Assembly: GCA_024998565.1 (NCBI GenBank)
Contig: JACOEM010000005.1
Span: 221,104-285,103 of the forward strand
Length of the DNA stretch: 64,000 nt
Direction: 5' to 3'
From: Nitrospira sp.
Lineage (GTDB): Bacteria; Nitrospirota; Nitrospiria; Nitrospirales; Nitrospiraceae
Of the stretch, positions 17,634 to 26,248 are shown one piece after another. Every line of letters starts with the position of its first letter. The first letter of the stretch is position 1. The position numbers and the translations under genes are program-made. The notes under the pieces were generated by a model that was not told the DNA's origin, ran no database searches, and saw only the letters and a list, made by a program, of their open reading frames with translations.

Positions 17634-18353
17634 CTACGAGCCGGGCGAGACACAGTTGGGTTGCTTGCGCAACTGACACAAGCGAAAGCGGGTCAACTGC
17701 GACCAGTACTTCAAGGCGCCGTGCACGTCGTTCCAGGAATCGAAGACCTCCGCGTCGAGAAAGCGCCCGCCGACCCGCCGATCCACGGCGGCTGCGAGAA
17801 TCTCCCCAGACTCCGCATCCATGAGTTTGCCCTCGATGGAGGCCGCGCCTTTGAACAACGGTTTTCCGGTGGTGAGCGTTTTAATGGTCGAGGCGACGAA
17901 GGCGACGTTAAACGGCGCCGGCACACTCGAGACGATATCCAAGGCGGGATAGGATTGTTCGGTATCGGTGAGCGCGGCCTGCATCCGAAACGTCTTGGGA
18001 CCCGGTTCGCTCACCATCGCATAATCCTGGGCGAGTTCCTGATACAGGAGCGCATAGAAAGAATCAGCGATCACCTGGGCCTCCTTCGGATCGAGCCCAT
18101 CGACCTTGGAGTCTTTCCCCCGCCAAATCATGACCGGATCTAAGAGAATCTTGCTGTACGCGGCCTTCGCCGGCCAATCGATTGCCGGATTGCGATACAC
18201 CAGGAGCGCTTCGTCGCCCTTACCCTCGCGCATCTGCGCATAGAGGTCCTGCAGAAATCCGGACGGCTCCACCGAGCGGGCATGCCTGGTCGCCCCGCAG
18301 CCGGCGAACGCGACCGAGACCGCCACGGACAACAAGACAGATTGCCACATCAT
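17634..18353 (-). CDS. DUF3313-like lipoprotein
   Basis: 239 residues starting at 18353, which AGGGAGG precedes. Signal with lipobox V-A-F-A-G-C-G. The mature part fits the DUF3313 pattern: G-F-L-Q-D-L near the start, I-L-L-D-P-V-M-I-W near 85, A-L-T-D-T-E, a G-K-L-M-D-A-E-S-G-E-I-L-A-A-A-V-D strand and F-D-S-W near the end. Likely an outer- or inner-membrane-anchored periplasmic protein of unknown role. Upstream lies the MazG-like gene (32 bp apart, same strand). Confidence 0.7.
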   Translation of the reverse strand: MMWQSVLLSVAVSVAFAGCGATRHARSVEPSGFLQDLYAQMREGKGDEALLVYRNPAIDWPAKAAYSKILLDPVMIWRGKDSKVDGLDPKEAQVIADSFYALLYQELAQDYAMVSEPGPKTFRMQAALTDTEQSYPALDIVSSVPAPFNVAFVASTIKTLTTGKPLFKGAASIEGKLMDAESGEILAAAVDRRVGGRFLDAEVFDSWNDVHGALKYWSQLTRFRLCQLRKQPNCVSPGS

Positions 18354-18384
18354 GAGACCTCCCTGGAACAGGCGTGAGGCTCGA

Positions 18385-18729
18385 TCACTCATCATACTTC
18401 CGGGCATTGCCATAGGACTTCTCGACCGGGTACTTGGCGTCGTTCTTCTTGAGTTTCGCCAGCACCGCGGCGTTCACATCTAAACCGAGATCATGACACA
18501 GGTAAGAGAGCAGGATCACGACATCGGCAATTTCATCCTCCACCCGAACCCGTGCCGGGCTTTCCAGCAAACGCGCCACCTCGTCATGCGATTTCCACTG
18601 AAAGACCTCCAGCAACTCGCTCGCCTCAACGGCGATAGCCGCCGCCAGTTCCTTGGGCTTGTGAAACTGTTCCCAATCCCGCTTCCGTCGAAATTCGAGC
18701 ACCGCCGCTTTCACGCTGTCGTTCAACAT
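18385..18729 (-). CDS. MazG-like nucleotide pyrophosphohydrolase
   Basis: 114 residues from the ATG at 18729 (GAGAGGG upstream). The all-alpha NTP-PPase fold is indicated by E-A-S-E-L-L-E-V-F-Q-W and V-E-D-E-I-A-D-V-V-I-L-L, the two Mg-binding acidic helices of the RS21-C6/dCTPase-like branch. It would hydrolyse non-canonical or excess (d)NTPs to the monophosphate. A copy of the dispersed 18-bp repeat lies 22 bp upstream of the start (18751). Confidence 0.85.
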   Translation of the reverse strand: MLNDSVKAAVLEFRRKRDWEQFHKPKELAAAIAVEASELLEVFQWKSHDEVARLLESPARVRVEDEIADVVILLSYLCHDLGLDVNAAVLAKLKKNDAKYPVEKSYGNARKYDE

Positions 18730-18750
18730 CGAGGCCCTCTCTCTTTGTTT

Positions 18751-18774
18751 GGGGTCAGGTCTTGCAATCACACA
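18751..18774 (-). repeat. Dispersed RAYT-end repeat, copy A
   Basis: GGGGTCAGGTCTTGCAAT followed by CACACA, identical for 24 bases to the left end of the transposase element at 19684. Together with an imperfect inverted copy at 18957-18975 it brackets about 225 bp with no gene. Confidence 0.85.
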
Positions 18775-18956
18775 AATTACTCTTTCCTTACGGCCGCCGC
18801 AGCCGGCGCGTTTCTCGTCGAACTACGCTGGAATCCTGCAATCGAATTGTCCGTTCTCTGCCCGCCCTTGTCCTGCCTGGTTGCAAATTCCGGGGCACGG
18901 AGAAATCCAGACAGAGGAACTGGATTACCGGCGAGTGTACGGCCTCGTCAGGAATC

Positions 18957-18975
18957 ATTGCCAGACCTGACTCAC
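18957..18975 (+). repeat. Degenerate inverted copy of the RAYT-end repeat
   Basis: ATTGCCAGACCTGACTC differs from ATTGCAAGACCTGACCC at two positions and is inverted relative to copy A. The pair could be the two ends of a small non-autonomous (MITE-like) unit. The 18730-19119 stretch around them has no supported gene. Confidence 0.5.
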
Positions 18976-19119
18976 TCCAAGCGTGATGCCTGATAGAACG
19001 GCCGGCAACACGATTGAAAAATAGGAGCGAGTGGCGTACAGGATGAGGCAGGAATGGACAGGCTGCGGCAACTCTTCAAGAGCCAGGTGGTTTCGGCACG
19101 GCTTGCAGGAGATCCGATC

Positions 19120-19668
19120 ATGACCCTACGACTTGTGCTCGCGTTCTGTGCGCTCGTGTTGTTTGGCACGCCGGTCTACGCGCAGAGCCCCTGTTCCGAT
19201 TGTTTCAACGCCGCACAAGTTGAGGCGAGAAAATGCCTCGATAATGCCATTAGTGCAGGCGATAGGAACGATTGTCTGGAGACTCGGCAAACCCGAACCA
19301 AGGCCTGCAGCGACAATCAATGTCGGGAGGACAGAGAGGAAGTGACGACCACGGAGTCGCAACCGACGCGCAGTCGGCCAGGCGTCACGCCGTACACACC
19401 CACGGAAGGCGAGTGGCTGGCATTACTCATGCGAGCCGGACTGAGACGGGAGGCCACTCCCGACCATCCCTATTCGCTCGACATTGTACTCGCCGATCCG
19501 CAAACGCTCCAAATTGTCGTGCGACATGCGTCCACGTTGGACCGGACCAGGCTGAACAAAGCCATCGAGGCCGCACGGGAAGCGATCAGAAGCACGGCCA
19601 GAAGTTATGGATGGGACAAATGGGTCAAGATCCGGGAGACGGTCGAGGTATATCCCGCCAAGAAATGA
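19120..19668 (+). CDS. Cys-rich secreted hypothetical protein
   Basis: 182 residues from the ATG at 19120, preceded by CAGGAGAT. Signal peptide ending V-Y-A-Q-S. The mature N-terminus carries six Cys (C-S-D-C, C-L-D, D-C-L, A-C-S, Q-C-R), suggesting disulfides or metal binding; the C-terminal half has a charged helical domain with Y-S-L-D-I-V-L-A-D-P. I do not recognise the family. Its neighbour downstream is the transposase element, 15 bp away. Confidence 0.6.
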   Translation: MTLRLVLAFCALVLFGTPVYAQSPCSDCFNAAQVEARKCLDNAISAGDRNDCLETRQTRTKACSDNQCREDREEVTTTESQPTRSRPGVTPYTPTEGEWLALLMRAGLRREATPDHPYSLDIVLADPQTLQIVVRHASTLDRTRLNKAIEAAREAIRSTARSYGWDKWVKIRETVEVYPAKK

Positions 19669-19683
19669 GCCTCCCCCCTTGTC

Positions 19684-20585
19684 GGGGTCAGGTCTTGCAA
19701 TCACACATTTCTCTGTTCAACCCGCTTCAGGCGGCGGCTCACCGTAGCGGCATGCACACCCAGATGGTCCGCAATTTGGGCCAGCCGATACCCGTACTGC
19801 CGATAGGCCTGATGGATGATCTTCTCCAGGTCCGTCTTCCGCTCAAACAGTGTCTCCAAGGACGGCCGTTGAGCCTGCGTCTGTTGGCGCGGAATGTCAC
19901 GGATGACCCGATTCGGTTGGTGCTGCGCCACAAATTTTTCCGACCCCAGATAGATCTGGCCGGTGAGCTGTTCCCAGGGGCCCGCCTCTCCTCGCCCCTC
20001 GGCCACAAAGGTGCGATATCGCTCCTGCGCCGGCCCCTCGCGCTGCCCGAATTGGCTCAGAATCCAGTCCGTCGTTAGCCAGGCAGGCGCCTTCGTCTCC
20101 CCCGCTGTCGCCCGATAACTGCTCCAGGCCCACAGCCGGGGATGCGATACCATCTTCGCGCGGACGGGATTCAGCACGACGTACCGGCACAACTCAAGCA
20201 GATGCGCGTCTTTTTCGAGTAGAATCGCCGTAAACCGCCCTTGAAACAAATGCCCGACCTGCTCGTGCCGGAGGTTGTAGGCCTGCGTGTAGCGGCCGTT
20301 CAACTGCCGCATGCCAAGCGACACATTCGGCTTCGGCGTCTCGATCAACAGATGATAGTGATTGTCCATCAGGCAGTAGGCATGGCAGATCCACCCATAG
20401 CGATCGACGACATGGGCCAGCAAGCTCAGCCACTGTGAACGATCACGGTCGTCAGCCACGATGTCCTGCCGGGCGTTACCCCGACTCGTGACATGGTAGA
20501 CGGCGCCGGGGAATGAGAGACGGAGGGGACGTGCCATGAGCGGGAGTGTAGTCTGTGACATTGTTCAATTGCAAGACCTGACCCC
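19684..20585 (-). mobile_element. RAYT element with 18-bp perfect terminal inverted repeats
   Basis: The element begins with GGGGTCAGGTCTTGCAAT and ends with ATTGCAAGACCTGACCCC, exact reverse complements, and contains only the tyrosine transposase gene (about 902 bp overall). The same end sequence occurs at least five more times between 18.7 and 26.9 kb. Palindromic short repeats tied to a Y1-family transposase match the REP/RAYT concept; the GTAG/GCTG tetranucleotides of classical REPs are not evident. Confidence 0.8.
19701..20537 (-). CDS. REP-associated tyrosine transposase (Y1_Tnp/HUH family)
   Basis: 278 residues from M-A-R-P-L-R-L, the usual family start (a frame-extending ATG lies 24 bp upstream; neither has a good Shine-Dalgarno). 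The HUH motif is N-H-Y-H-L-L and the catalytic Tyr lies in L-N-G-R-Y-T-Q-A-Y-N. The C-terminal third holds an added helix-turn-helix (Q-I-A-D-H-L-G-V-H-A-A-T-V-S-R-R-L), common in this branch. It is expected to nick and join single-stranded DNA at the palindromic ends. The 3' end of the gene overlaps the left repeat. Confidence 0.9.
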   Translation of the reverse strand: MARPLRLSFPGAVYHVTSRGNARQDIVADDRDRSQWLSLLAHVVDRYGWICHAYCLMDNHYHLLIETPKPNVSLGMRQLNGRYTQAYNLRHEQVGHLFQGRFTAILLEKDAHLLELCRYVVLNPVRAKMVSHPRLWAWSSYRATAGETKAPAWLTTDWILSQFGQREGPAQERYRTFVAEGRGEAGPWEQLTGQIYLGSEKFVAQHQPNRVIRDIPRQQTQAQRPSLETLFERKTDLEKIIHQAYRQYGYRLAQIADHLGVHAATVSRRLKRVEQRNV

Positions 20586-20602
20586 AATGAGAGAAGGCTA
20601 GA

Positions 20603-21652
20603 CTAGTGGCGAGCCATCGCAGGAGATTCAGGCTCGGCCGGGCGGGCGAAGAGGCGATGAATGTGCACTTGATACAGGATCACGAGGGCCAGGCCCGGGG
20701 GCACCCACCAGAGACCGACTTCGAGGCCGGTCCGGTCGGTTGCGGCGTTGAGGCTCGTGAGACTGTTGGCCTGTCCGGTCGTCGCAATCAACAGATTGGG
20801 GAAAATCCCCCAAGCCGCCGCGACCAATAGGCTCGCGACCGACACACTCGACGCAACGAAGCCAAGGAACGGCCGTTGACGGACAGCGCCCACGTACCGA
20901 ACGACCAGCGCGACCACCGCCGCCAGGGGCCAGATAAAGCCGATGGGAGCGGCCGCATAATGTGCCCCGAACGCAGGCTGGACTGATGGCAGCGTCACAA
21001 CCACCGCGATGAGCAACAGCACAAGCACGACCGTGGCGAACTTCGCCAGCGCCTCCACCCTTGCCTGCACCTCCCCACGCGTCTTCATCACTAGGAAACT
21101 CGCACCCTGCAACGTCAACAAAGCGACCAGGGTCACTCCAGTCAGCAGAGTGAACCAATCCAGAATGCCGGGTAGTGGACCGGGGCTGAAGTCGGTCCAG
21201 AGCGGAAGGAAGAAATACCCGCTCGCGTTCAAGGGCACTCCCCGCAGCAGATTCCCCACCACCAGCCCCACCACGAAGGCCAGCAGCAGATTGGCCAGGA
21301 AAAAGATGGTATCCCAGAACGTGCGCCACAACGCGTGATCGACATGCTCCCGTAGCTCGAAAGCCAACCCCCTCCCCATCAGGAGCCACAGCATGATCAT
21401 CAAGGCCAAGTAGAACCCGCTGAACCCCGACGCAAAGGCCTTCGGAAAGGCCAGGAACAACAGGGCGCTGCCGGCGATCACCCACACTTCGTTGCCGGTC
21501 CATACCGGTCCGATCGTCTCCCGCACCAGGCGGCGTTCGCTCTCCTGCCGGGCCACGAAGGGCGACAGAATCCCGACACCGAAGTCATAGCCGTCGAGCA
21601 CCACATAGGTGGTCAACACGAACAGCACCAGGGCATACCAGATCGTTTCCAC
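20603..21652 (-). CDS. cydB: Cytochrome bd-type ubiquinol oxidase subunit II
   Basis: 349 residues, GTG start 1 bp after the cydA stop (TAA-C-GTG). Eight or so hydrophobic helices; conserved G-P-V-W-T-G-N-E-V-W-V-I, the CydB hallmark, and D-G-Y-D-F-G-V-G-I-L near the N-terminus. With CydA it reduces O2 to water using quinol, without proton pumping, at the inner membrane. The stop is 17 bp from the RAYT element's right end. Confidence 0.92.
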   Translation of the reverse strand: METIWYALVLFVLTTYVVLDGYDFGVGILSPFVARQESERRLVRETIGPVWTGNEVWVIAGSALLFLAFPKAFASGFSGFYLALMIMLWLLMGRGLAFELREHVDHALWRTFWDTIFFLANLLLAFVVGLVVGNLLRGVPLNASGYFFLPLWTDFSPGPLPGILDWFTLLTGVTLVALLTLQGASFLVMKTRGEVQARVEALAKFATVVLVLLLIAVVVTLPSVQPAFGAHYAAAPIGFIWPLAAVVALVVRYVGAVRQRPFLGFVASSVSVASLLVAAAWGIFPNLLIATTGQANSLTSLNAATDRTGLEVGLWWVPPGLALVILYQVHIHRLFARPAEPESPAMARH

Positions 21653-21653
21653 G

Positions 21654-22997
21654 TTAGCTCCCCACCTGCCCCACAACCGGCTCCGTCGGCCCGTGACGCA
21701 GAGTTTCCACGAACAAGAGGACGAACAGCAGCCCCAACCCGAGATAGATCCCCAGGAAGCCGAGCAAGGTGAAGAGCGCATTGCCTGAATGGACCAGCGG
21801 CGAGATGCCCTCCTCCGTGCGAAAGAGCCCGTACACCAGCCAGGGTTGGCGGCCGAGCTCCGCCGTCATCCAGCCGGCTGTCGTCGCAAGATAGGGAAAA
21901 GGAGCGCTCAACAGCAGGAGCCAGAGCAACCAGCGGGCAGTGAAGAGCCGGCCACGCCACAACCACGCCAGGGCCAATCCCATCACCGCGAGCAGGAGCG
22001 TGCCGAGCCCGACCATGATGTGGTACGCGTAATACAGCAGCGCAATGTGGTCCGGCCACTCGCGCGGGGGAAAAGCATCCAGCCCCTTCACCTTCGCGTA
22101 AAGATCGTCATAGGCGAGCAGGCTCAGCGCCGACGGCACGACGAGCGGATTATCGATCGTCATGGTTTCCATGTTGGGCTGGCCGATCAGCACGAGGTCG
22201 GCGCCGCGCTCGGTACGAAAGAGGCCCTCGAAGGCAGCGCCCTTGACCGGCTGGAACTCGAACACCTGCCGCGCGCTCTCATGTCCCGTCGGTGTGATGA
22301 GCAGCACCGAGGCGAACGCGCCCGCCACAACGCCCGTGCGCAGACAGGTCCTGGCCAGCGCGGGATGCCTCCCCGCCAGCTGGTAGAGGGCACCCACCGC
22401 AGCCACCACGAACGCGCCGGTGACGACCGCCGCCGTCATGTTGTGAGCAAACTGCCAGATCAGCCAAGGGTTCGTGAGCAGCCCGACCAGACTTTCGACC
22501 GTCAGCCGACCATCGGCCGCCACGTGATAGGCCACCGGATGTTGCATCCAGGCGTTTGTCGCCAGGATGAAATAACCGGACAACCATGAGCCGATCCACA
22601 ACAACAGGGTCGCCAGCCACAACGTGCGCCGGCTGACTCGCGATTCGCCGAACAGGAGCAGGCCGAGGAACGACGACTCCAGAAAAAAAGCGAACACCCC
22701 CTCCATCGCCAGCGTCTGCCCGACGATGCCGCCTGCGTATTCCGAAAACCTGGCCCAGTTGGTACCGAATTGAAATTCGAGCGGAATGCCCGTGACGACG
22801 CCGAACGCGAAGCTTAGCGCGAAGATGCCGGTCCAGAATCGCGCTACCTGGTGATAATGGTCCCCTTCACTGAGCAAGTCACGCGTCCGCAAATAGACCA
22901 GCAGCAGGGCCAGCCCCATGGTGAGCTGAGGAAAGAGGTAGTGAAACGTGGCGGTGACGGCGAATTGCAGCCGGTCATATTGCAGCGCGGTGTCCAT
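21654..22997 (-). CDS. cydA: Cytochrome bd-type ubiquinol oxidase subunit I
   Basis: 447 residues from the ATG at 22997 (GGGGAAGTG upstream). Nine predicted helices. Heme-ligand regions are seen: T-F-H-Y-L-F-P in helix 1 (heme b595 His), Y-Y-A-Y-H-I-M-V-G-L-G (heme b558 Met) and the G-R-Q-P-W-L-V-Y motif at the quinol/heme d side. The Q-loop is short, as in cyanide-insensitive or bd-II-like enzymes. It likely serves low-O2 respiration. A dispersed repeat (23091) lies about 95 bp upstream and may sit in the promoter region. Confidence 0.92.
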   Translation of the reverse strand: MDTALQYDRLQFAVTATFHYLFPQLTMGLALLLVYLRTRDLLSEGDHYHQVARFWTGIFALSFAFGVVTGIPLEFQFGTNWARFSEYAGGIVGQTLAMEGVFAFFLESSFLGLLLFGESRVSRRTLWLATLLLWIGSWLSGYFILATNAWMQHPVAYHVAADGRLTVESLVGLLTNPWLIWQFAHNMTAAVVTGAFVVAAVGALYQLAGRHPALARTCLRTGVVAGAFASVLLITPTGHESARQVFEFQPVKGAAFEGLFRTERGADLVLIGQPNMETMTIDNPLVVPSALSLLAYDDLYAKVKGLDAFPPREWPDHIALLYYAYHIMVGLGTLLLAVMGLALAWLWRGRLFTARWLLWLLLLSAPFPYLATTAGWMTAELGRQPWLVYGLFRTEEGISPLVHSGNALFTLLGFLGIYLGLGLLFVLLFVETLRHGPTEPVVGQVGS

Positions 22998-23090
22998 CAC
23001 TTCCCCACCCCCTTGAACAGGCCCCCGCCATTGTGACTGATCAGACCTGACGGGGATGCTAGTGACTTCCCCAGGGCCGATGAAGTATTC

Positions 23091-23109
23091 GATTGCAAGA
23101 CCTGACCCC
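23091..23109 (+). repeat. Dispersed RAYT-end repeat, copy D
   Basis: GATTGCAAGACCTGACCCC followed by AAAATAG, upstream of cydA and downstream of pssA. The 30 bases before it (AGTGACTTCCCCAG, then a CGAT-containing stretch) resemble those before copy E at 24726, so the repeat unit is about 50 bp long. A second AGACCTGAC lies at 23043-23051. Confidence 0.85.
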
Positions 23110-23144
23110 AAAATAGTGACCCCAAAATAGAAATAGTGCGACTT

Positions 23145-23741
23145 CTACAATTTCGGGATGTGGAGGGTTTTGCTGATCATTAAGGTGCCGGAGAGGATGA
23201 ACATCAGGGACAACGGATGCAGGTCGCCGGGGCCGACGGTCCAGACGTCTCCGTAGAGGTGCTCGCCGAGACGCTCCTGCCAGGCGGCCAGGGCGAGGAT
23301 GCCGGTCAGGAGCGCGGTGGTGGGAATGGGAGTGCCTTCGAAATAGGCTACCTTGTCCCTGCCAGCGGAGAGGTTCTCGGCGGTCACGTTGTACCGGGCC
23401 AGCCGGCTCACCCCGCAGCAGACGAAGTACGTCAGGGCGATCCAGTCCCACCCTCCCCGCAGGCCAGCGGCGAACCCGAGTGCCGCCGGTGCGACGCCGA
23501 ACGAAATGATGTCGGCCAGCGAATCCAGCTCCCGCCCCAGTACCGACTGCTGATGCCGCCATCGAGCGACCCGGCCGTCGAACCAATCGAAGGTCAGCGC
23601 CGCAGGCGATAGGGCGGCCGCCGCGAAAAAATGGACCGACAACCGGCTGCTCATGTACTCCATGGCAAAGAACACGCCCGCAAGTCCGCAGGCGGCGTTA
23701 GCCAGCGTGAGCACATCGGCAAGATGGAACTCGCGGAGCAT
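23145..23741 (-). CDS. pssA: CDP-diacylglycerol--serine O-phosphatidyltransferase
   Basis: About 199 residues from M-L-R-E-F-H (a GTG at 23873 would add 44 residues of low-complexity sequence). The CDP-alcohol phosphatidyltransferase motif D-G-x2-A-R-x8-G-x3-D-x3-D is complete (D-G-R-V-A-R ... L-G-R-E-L-D-S-L-A-D). Several hydrophobic helices follow. It attaches serine to CDP-diacylglycerol to make phosphatidylserine, the precursor of phosphatidylethanolamine. The exact start is unsure because no Shine-Dalgarno is close to either codon. No psd gene is adjacent. Confidence 0.85.
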   Translation of the reverse strand: MLREFHLADVLTLANAACGLAGVFFAMEYMSSRLSVHFFAAAALSPAALTFDWFDGRVARWRHQQSVLGRELDSLADIISFGVAPAALGFAAGLRGGWDWIALTYFVCCGVSRLARYNVTAENLSAGRDKVAYFEGTPIPTTALLTGILALAAWQERLGEHLYGDVWTVGPGDLHPLSLMFILSGTLMISKTLHIPKL

Positions 23742-23929
23742 CGAGAAATGTTTGGGAGGTGTCGCGGCCACGGCAGGAAAATCTACGCCGAATCTTGCTG
23801 AATGTCCAAACTCTGAACATTGAAGCGCGCGAAGAGCGCTCAGAGCGGCACTTCCAATCCTCACCCCGCCCACCCGAACCAGGCGGCAGGCTGCTAGGCC
23901 CGCCGCTCCGGGGCCGACGTGGGATCGGC

Positions 23930-24247
23930 TTACTTCTCAACCCGCTGCAACGTCGTCACGTGGCCTTTATCGGTGACGTAGGCTTTGACCATATCGCCTT
24001 CGACCACCTTGTCGAGCTTCGTGCTCTTGTCCACATGGACCTTCACCAGATCGCCATCTGTATTTCTGATCTGATAAAACTCACCGTCGATCTTCATCAG
24101 CGTGCCCTTGACGGCATCCTTGGTGATCCTCTCGCCGAGGGTCGGCGTGGCTTCCTTCTCTTTCATGGGATCGGCCGCAAACGCGAGCCCTCCCCCTCCG
24201 GTGACCAGGGCTGCGACGAGCAGTATTTCAACGCTTCGTTTCATCAT
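23930..24247 (-). CDS. Small secreted hypothetical protein
   Basis: 105 residues, ATG at 24247 with GGGAGG upstream. Signal peptide ending G-L-A-F-A-A-D. The mature part is a small beta-type domain (G-T-L-M-K-I-D-G-E-F-Y-Q-I-R-N, V-K-V-H-V-D-K-S-T-K-L, M-V-K-A-Y-V-T-D-K-G-H-V) resembling an OB-like or DUF5666-like fold that may bind small molecules or metal. Function unknown. Confidence 0.65.
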   Translation of the reverse strand: MMKRSVEILLVAALVTGGGGLAFAADPMKEKEATPTLGERITKDAVKGTLMKIDGEFYQIRNTDGDLVKVHVDKSTKLDKVVEGDMVKAYVTDKGHVTTLQRVEK

Positions 24248-24441
24248 ACGTCCTCCCATGTTGTAACTGAGCCGGTCTCAGCTCTTACCGTACCCCTCCT
24301 GCGAAGGAGGGCATACTGGGAAGATCCCCTGACACAGGGATTCGTGGAGATATGGAACTGACAGACAGGGAAGGGGCAGTGGCAGAAGGAATACGGGTTA
24401 ATTGCACAGGGATAGGCCACCACAGGTTCCTACCGCTTCGC

Positions 24442-24590
24442 CTAAGCCTCGTCAGATTGCCGCACCATGAAAAAGTCTTTCTGCGTCAGTCCGCATTCGT
24501 CATGGGTGGTGAGATTCAACGACACCTTGTTGAACCGAATGTCGATATCGGGATGGTGCTGGGTCTTTTGGCGCGCCTTAGGAGAATCTC
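24442..24590 (-). pseudogene. 4a-hydroxytetrahydrobiopterin dehydratase, C-terminal fragment
   Basis: About 48 codons ending at 24442 carry H-H-P-D-I-D-I-R-F-N-K-V-S-L-N-L-T-T-H-D and G-L-T-Q-K-D-F, the C-terminal half of pterin-4a-carbinolamine dehydratase (PhhB), normally about 95-110 residues. The N-terminal half is absent: upstream the frame runs into sequence tied to repeat copy E (24726). The dehydratase would recycle pterin for aromatic hydroxylases; this copy cannot fold as a whole enzyme. Confidence 0.7.
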
Positions 24591-24725
24591 CTTTTAGGAA
24601 TGTGTGTGTCGATCGCTCCTGCCTGCGACCGGATTGGGCAGACAACGAGGGTAAGGTTCGCGCAATTCTGCCCCACCCGACCGGACGAAGGAGCGAGTCA
24701 CTTCCCCAGAATCGGTCGATTGTTT

Positions 24726-24744
24726 GATTGCAAGACCTGACCCC
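24726..24744 (+). repeat. Dispersed RAYT-end repeat, copy E
   Basis: GATTGCAAGACCTGACCCC followed by GAATAG, between the pterin dehydratase remnant and the 3' end of hflX. The preceding AGTCACTTCCCCAG matches the flank of copy D with one change. Confidence 0.85.
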
Positions 24745-24765
24745 GAATAGGGTGGAATCCGCGCC

Positions 24766-26154
24766 TCAGCGCGGGAGCTTCTTTTTGATGGCAGTCAGGT
24801 TCTCAGGGGTCGAGCGCACCCGTATCGTGAGCCCCTCGGCATCATAGTCTTCGGACAGGATACGCATCTTGGCGCGGATCTCTGCGACGACCGCCTGAGC
24901 CGTAAACGGAATGCGCAATTCCTCGTCGAGCATATCGCTCTCAAAGTACCCCATGATGCGCTCACGGAGCGCCTGTAGATCGTCCTTGCTTCTCGTGGAC
25001 AGCACAATGGCGTCGGGATATTCCGCCTTCAGGGCCGCGAGTTCATCCGGCGCGAGACGATCCCGTTTATTCAACACCAGCAGGCTGGGAACCTCCGTGG
25101 CGCCGACTTCGGCCAACACCTTCCGCGTGACATCGAGTTGGGAACGAAAGGACGGATCGGAGGCATCGACGACAAACAGCAAGAGCGAGGCACTGGCCGC
25201 TTCATCCAGTGTCGACTTGAACGAGGCCACCAGGTCATGCGGGAGCTTTTTGATGAATCCCACCGTATCGGACATGAGCACTTTTGGACGCGTGTCAGGA
25301 TACAAGGGCCGGATCGTGGTATCGAGCGTGGCGAACAGCTTGTCGGCCACGAGCACCTCGCTGCCCGTCATCGCCCGCATGAGCGAGGATTTCCCGGCAT
25401 TGGTGTACCCGACGAGCGCGACCGTCAATTCGTGTTCCCGCCTTGCGCGGCGCGTCTGGTGCTCGTCCCCGATCGCCGCCAATTCCGTCCGGAGCTCTTT
25501 CGTGCGATCGCGGATTCTTCGCTTATCGAGCTCCAGACTCGTCTCTCCGGCTCCTTTGCCACCAACTCCCCCGCCTTGCCGCTCGCTCCCGCCGCCGGTT
25601 TCCCGCAACCGCGGCGCAAGATAATTGAGCCGCGCGATCTCCACCTGCAGCCGGGCCGCTCTGGTCCGCGCGTGCCGGCTGAAAATCTCAATGATGACCC
25701 CGGTCCGATCGAGCACCGGCGCGCCGGCGGCACGTTCAAGGTTTTTCAATTGGGACGGCGACAGGTCACAGTCCACGATGACGATCTGCGCCTGCTGGCC
25801 AGGGCCTGGGGAAACCTCGATGGTATCGTCCGATTCGTCGTCGCCTGATTCTTCCGTGACGTCCGGGTCCTCCGCCTCGAACTTCGACGCCGCTTTGTGC
25901 TTCGGCCGCTCAAACGCCGATTCGATTTTTCCGGACCCGCCGGTCCACAGCGCCAATTCGGCCAGTTTGCCCTGTCCCAGGACCGCCGCATATTTATCGG
26001 AACTCCGCTTTTGCGTCACACGGCCCACGACGTGGTACCCGAGGGTCGTCACCAGACGGGTGAGCTCTTGCAGCGAACTGTCCAGCTCATCCACAGTCAC
26101 GCGAGGCGTGCGGATCGCCACAAGCACGGCATTCGGTTGTGAGGGCTTCGACAT
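24766..26154 (-). CDS. hflX: GTPase HflX
   Basis: 462 residues from the ATG at 26154 (AGGAAAGG upstream). N-terminal HflX domain with G-Q-G-K-L-A-E, then the coiled linker (R-R-I-R-D-R-T-K-E-L), then the G domain: G-Y-T-N-A-G-K-S-S-L (G1), D-T-V-G-F-I (G3), N-K-R-D (G4). HflX binds the ribosome and can split stalled 70S particles. The N-terminal domain holds an acidic insert of about 25 residues (E-D-P-D-V-T-E-E-S-G-D-D) before the G-P-G-Q-Q-A-Q strand, not usual in the E. coli protein. Single gene. Confidence 0.93.
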   Translation of the reverse strand: MSKPSQPNAVLVAIRTPRVTVDELDSSLQELTRLVTTLGYHVVGRVTQKRSSDKYAAVLGQGKLAELALWTGGSGKIESAFERPKHKAASKFEAEDPDVTEESGDDESDDTIEVSPGPGQQAQIVIVDCDLSPSQLKNLERAAGAPVLDRTGVIIEIFSRHARTRAARLQVEIARLNYLAPRLRETGGGSERQGGGVGGKGAGETSLELDKRRIRDRTKELRTELAAIGDEHQTRRARREHELTVALVGYTNAGKSSLMRAMTGSEVLVADKLFATLDTTIRPLYPDTRPKVLMSDTVGFIKKLPHDLVASFKSTLDEAASASLLLFVVDASDPSFRSQLDVTRKVLAEVGATEVPSLLVLNKRDRLAPDELAALKAEYPDAIVLSTRSKDDLQALRERIMGYFESDMLDEELRIPFTAQAVVAEIRAKMRILSEDYDAEGLTIRVRSTPENLTAIKKKLPR

Positions 26155-26248
26155 CGCAGGCCTTTCCTTGACCACATGTTCGTGAGGGTGGCCATTCTAA
26201 CAGGGAATTTCGTGCAAAAGCCTACTCACGTCGCAGGACTTCTTCCGG

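Noticed and set aside
18749..18970. Short open frame starting in repeat copy A
   Set aside because: Its first codons are the repeat itself and there is no ribosome site; the same start appears wherever the repeat occurs.
23000..23111. N-terminal extension of cydA
   Set aside because: The extra 38 codons are encoded by repeat copy D, and the ATG at 22997 has the ribosome site and the family's usual N-terminus.
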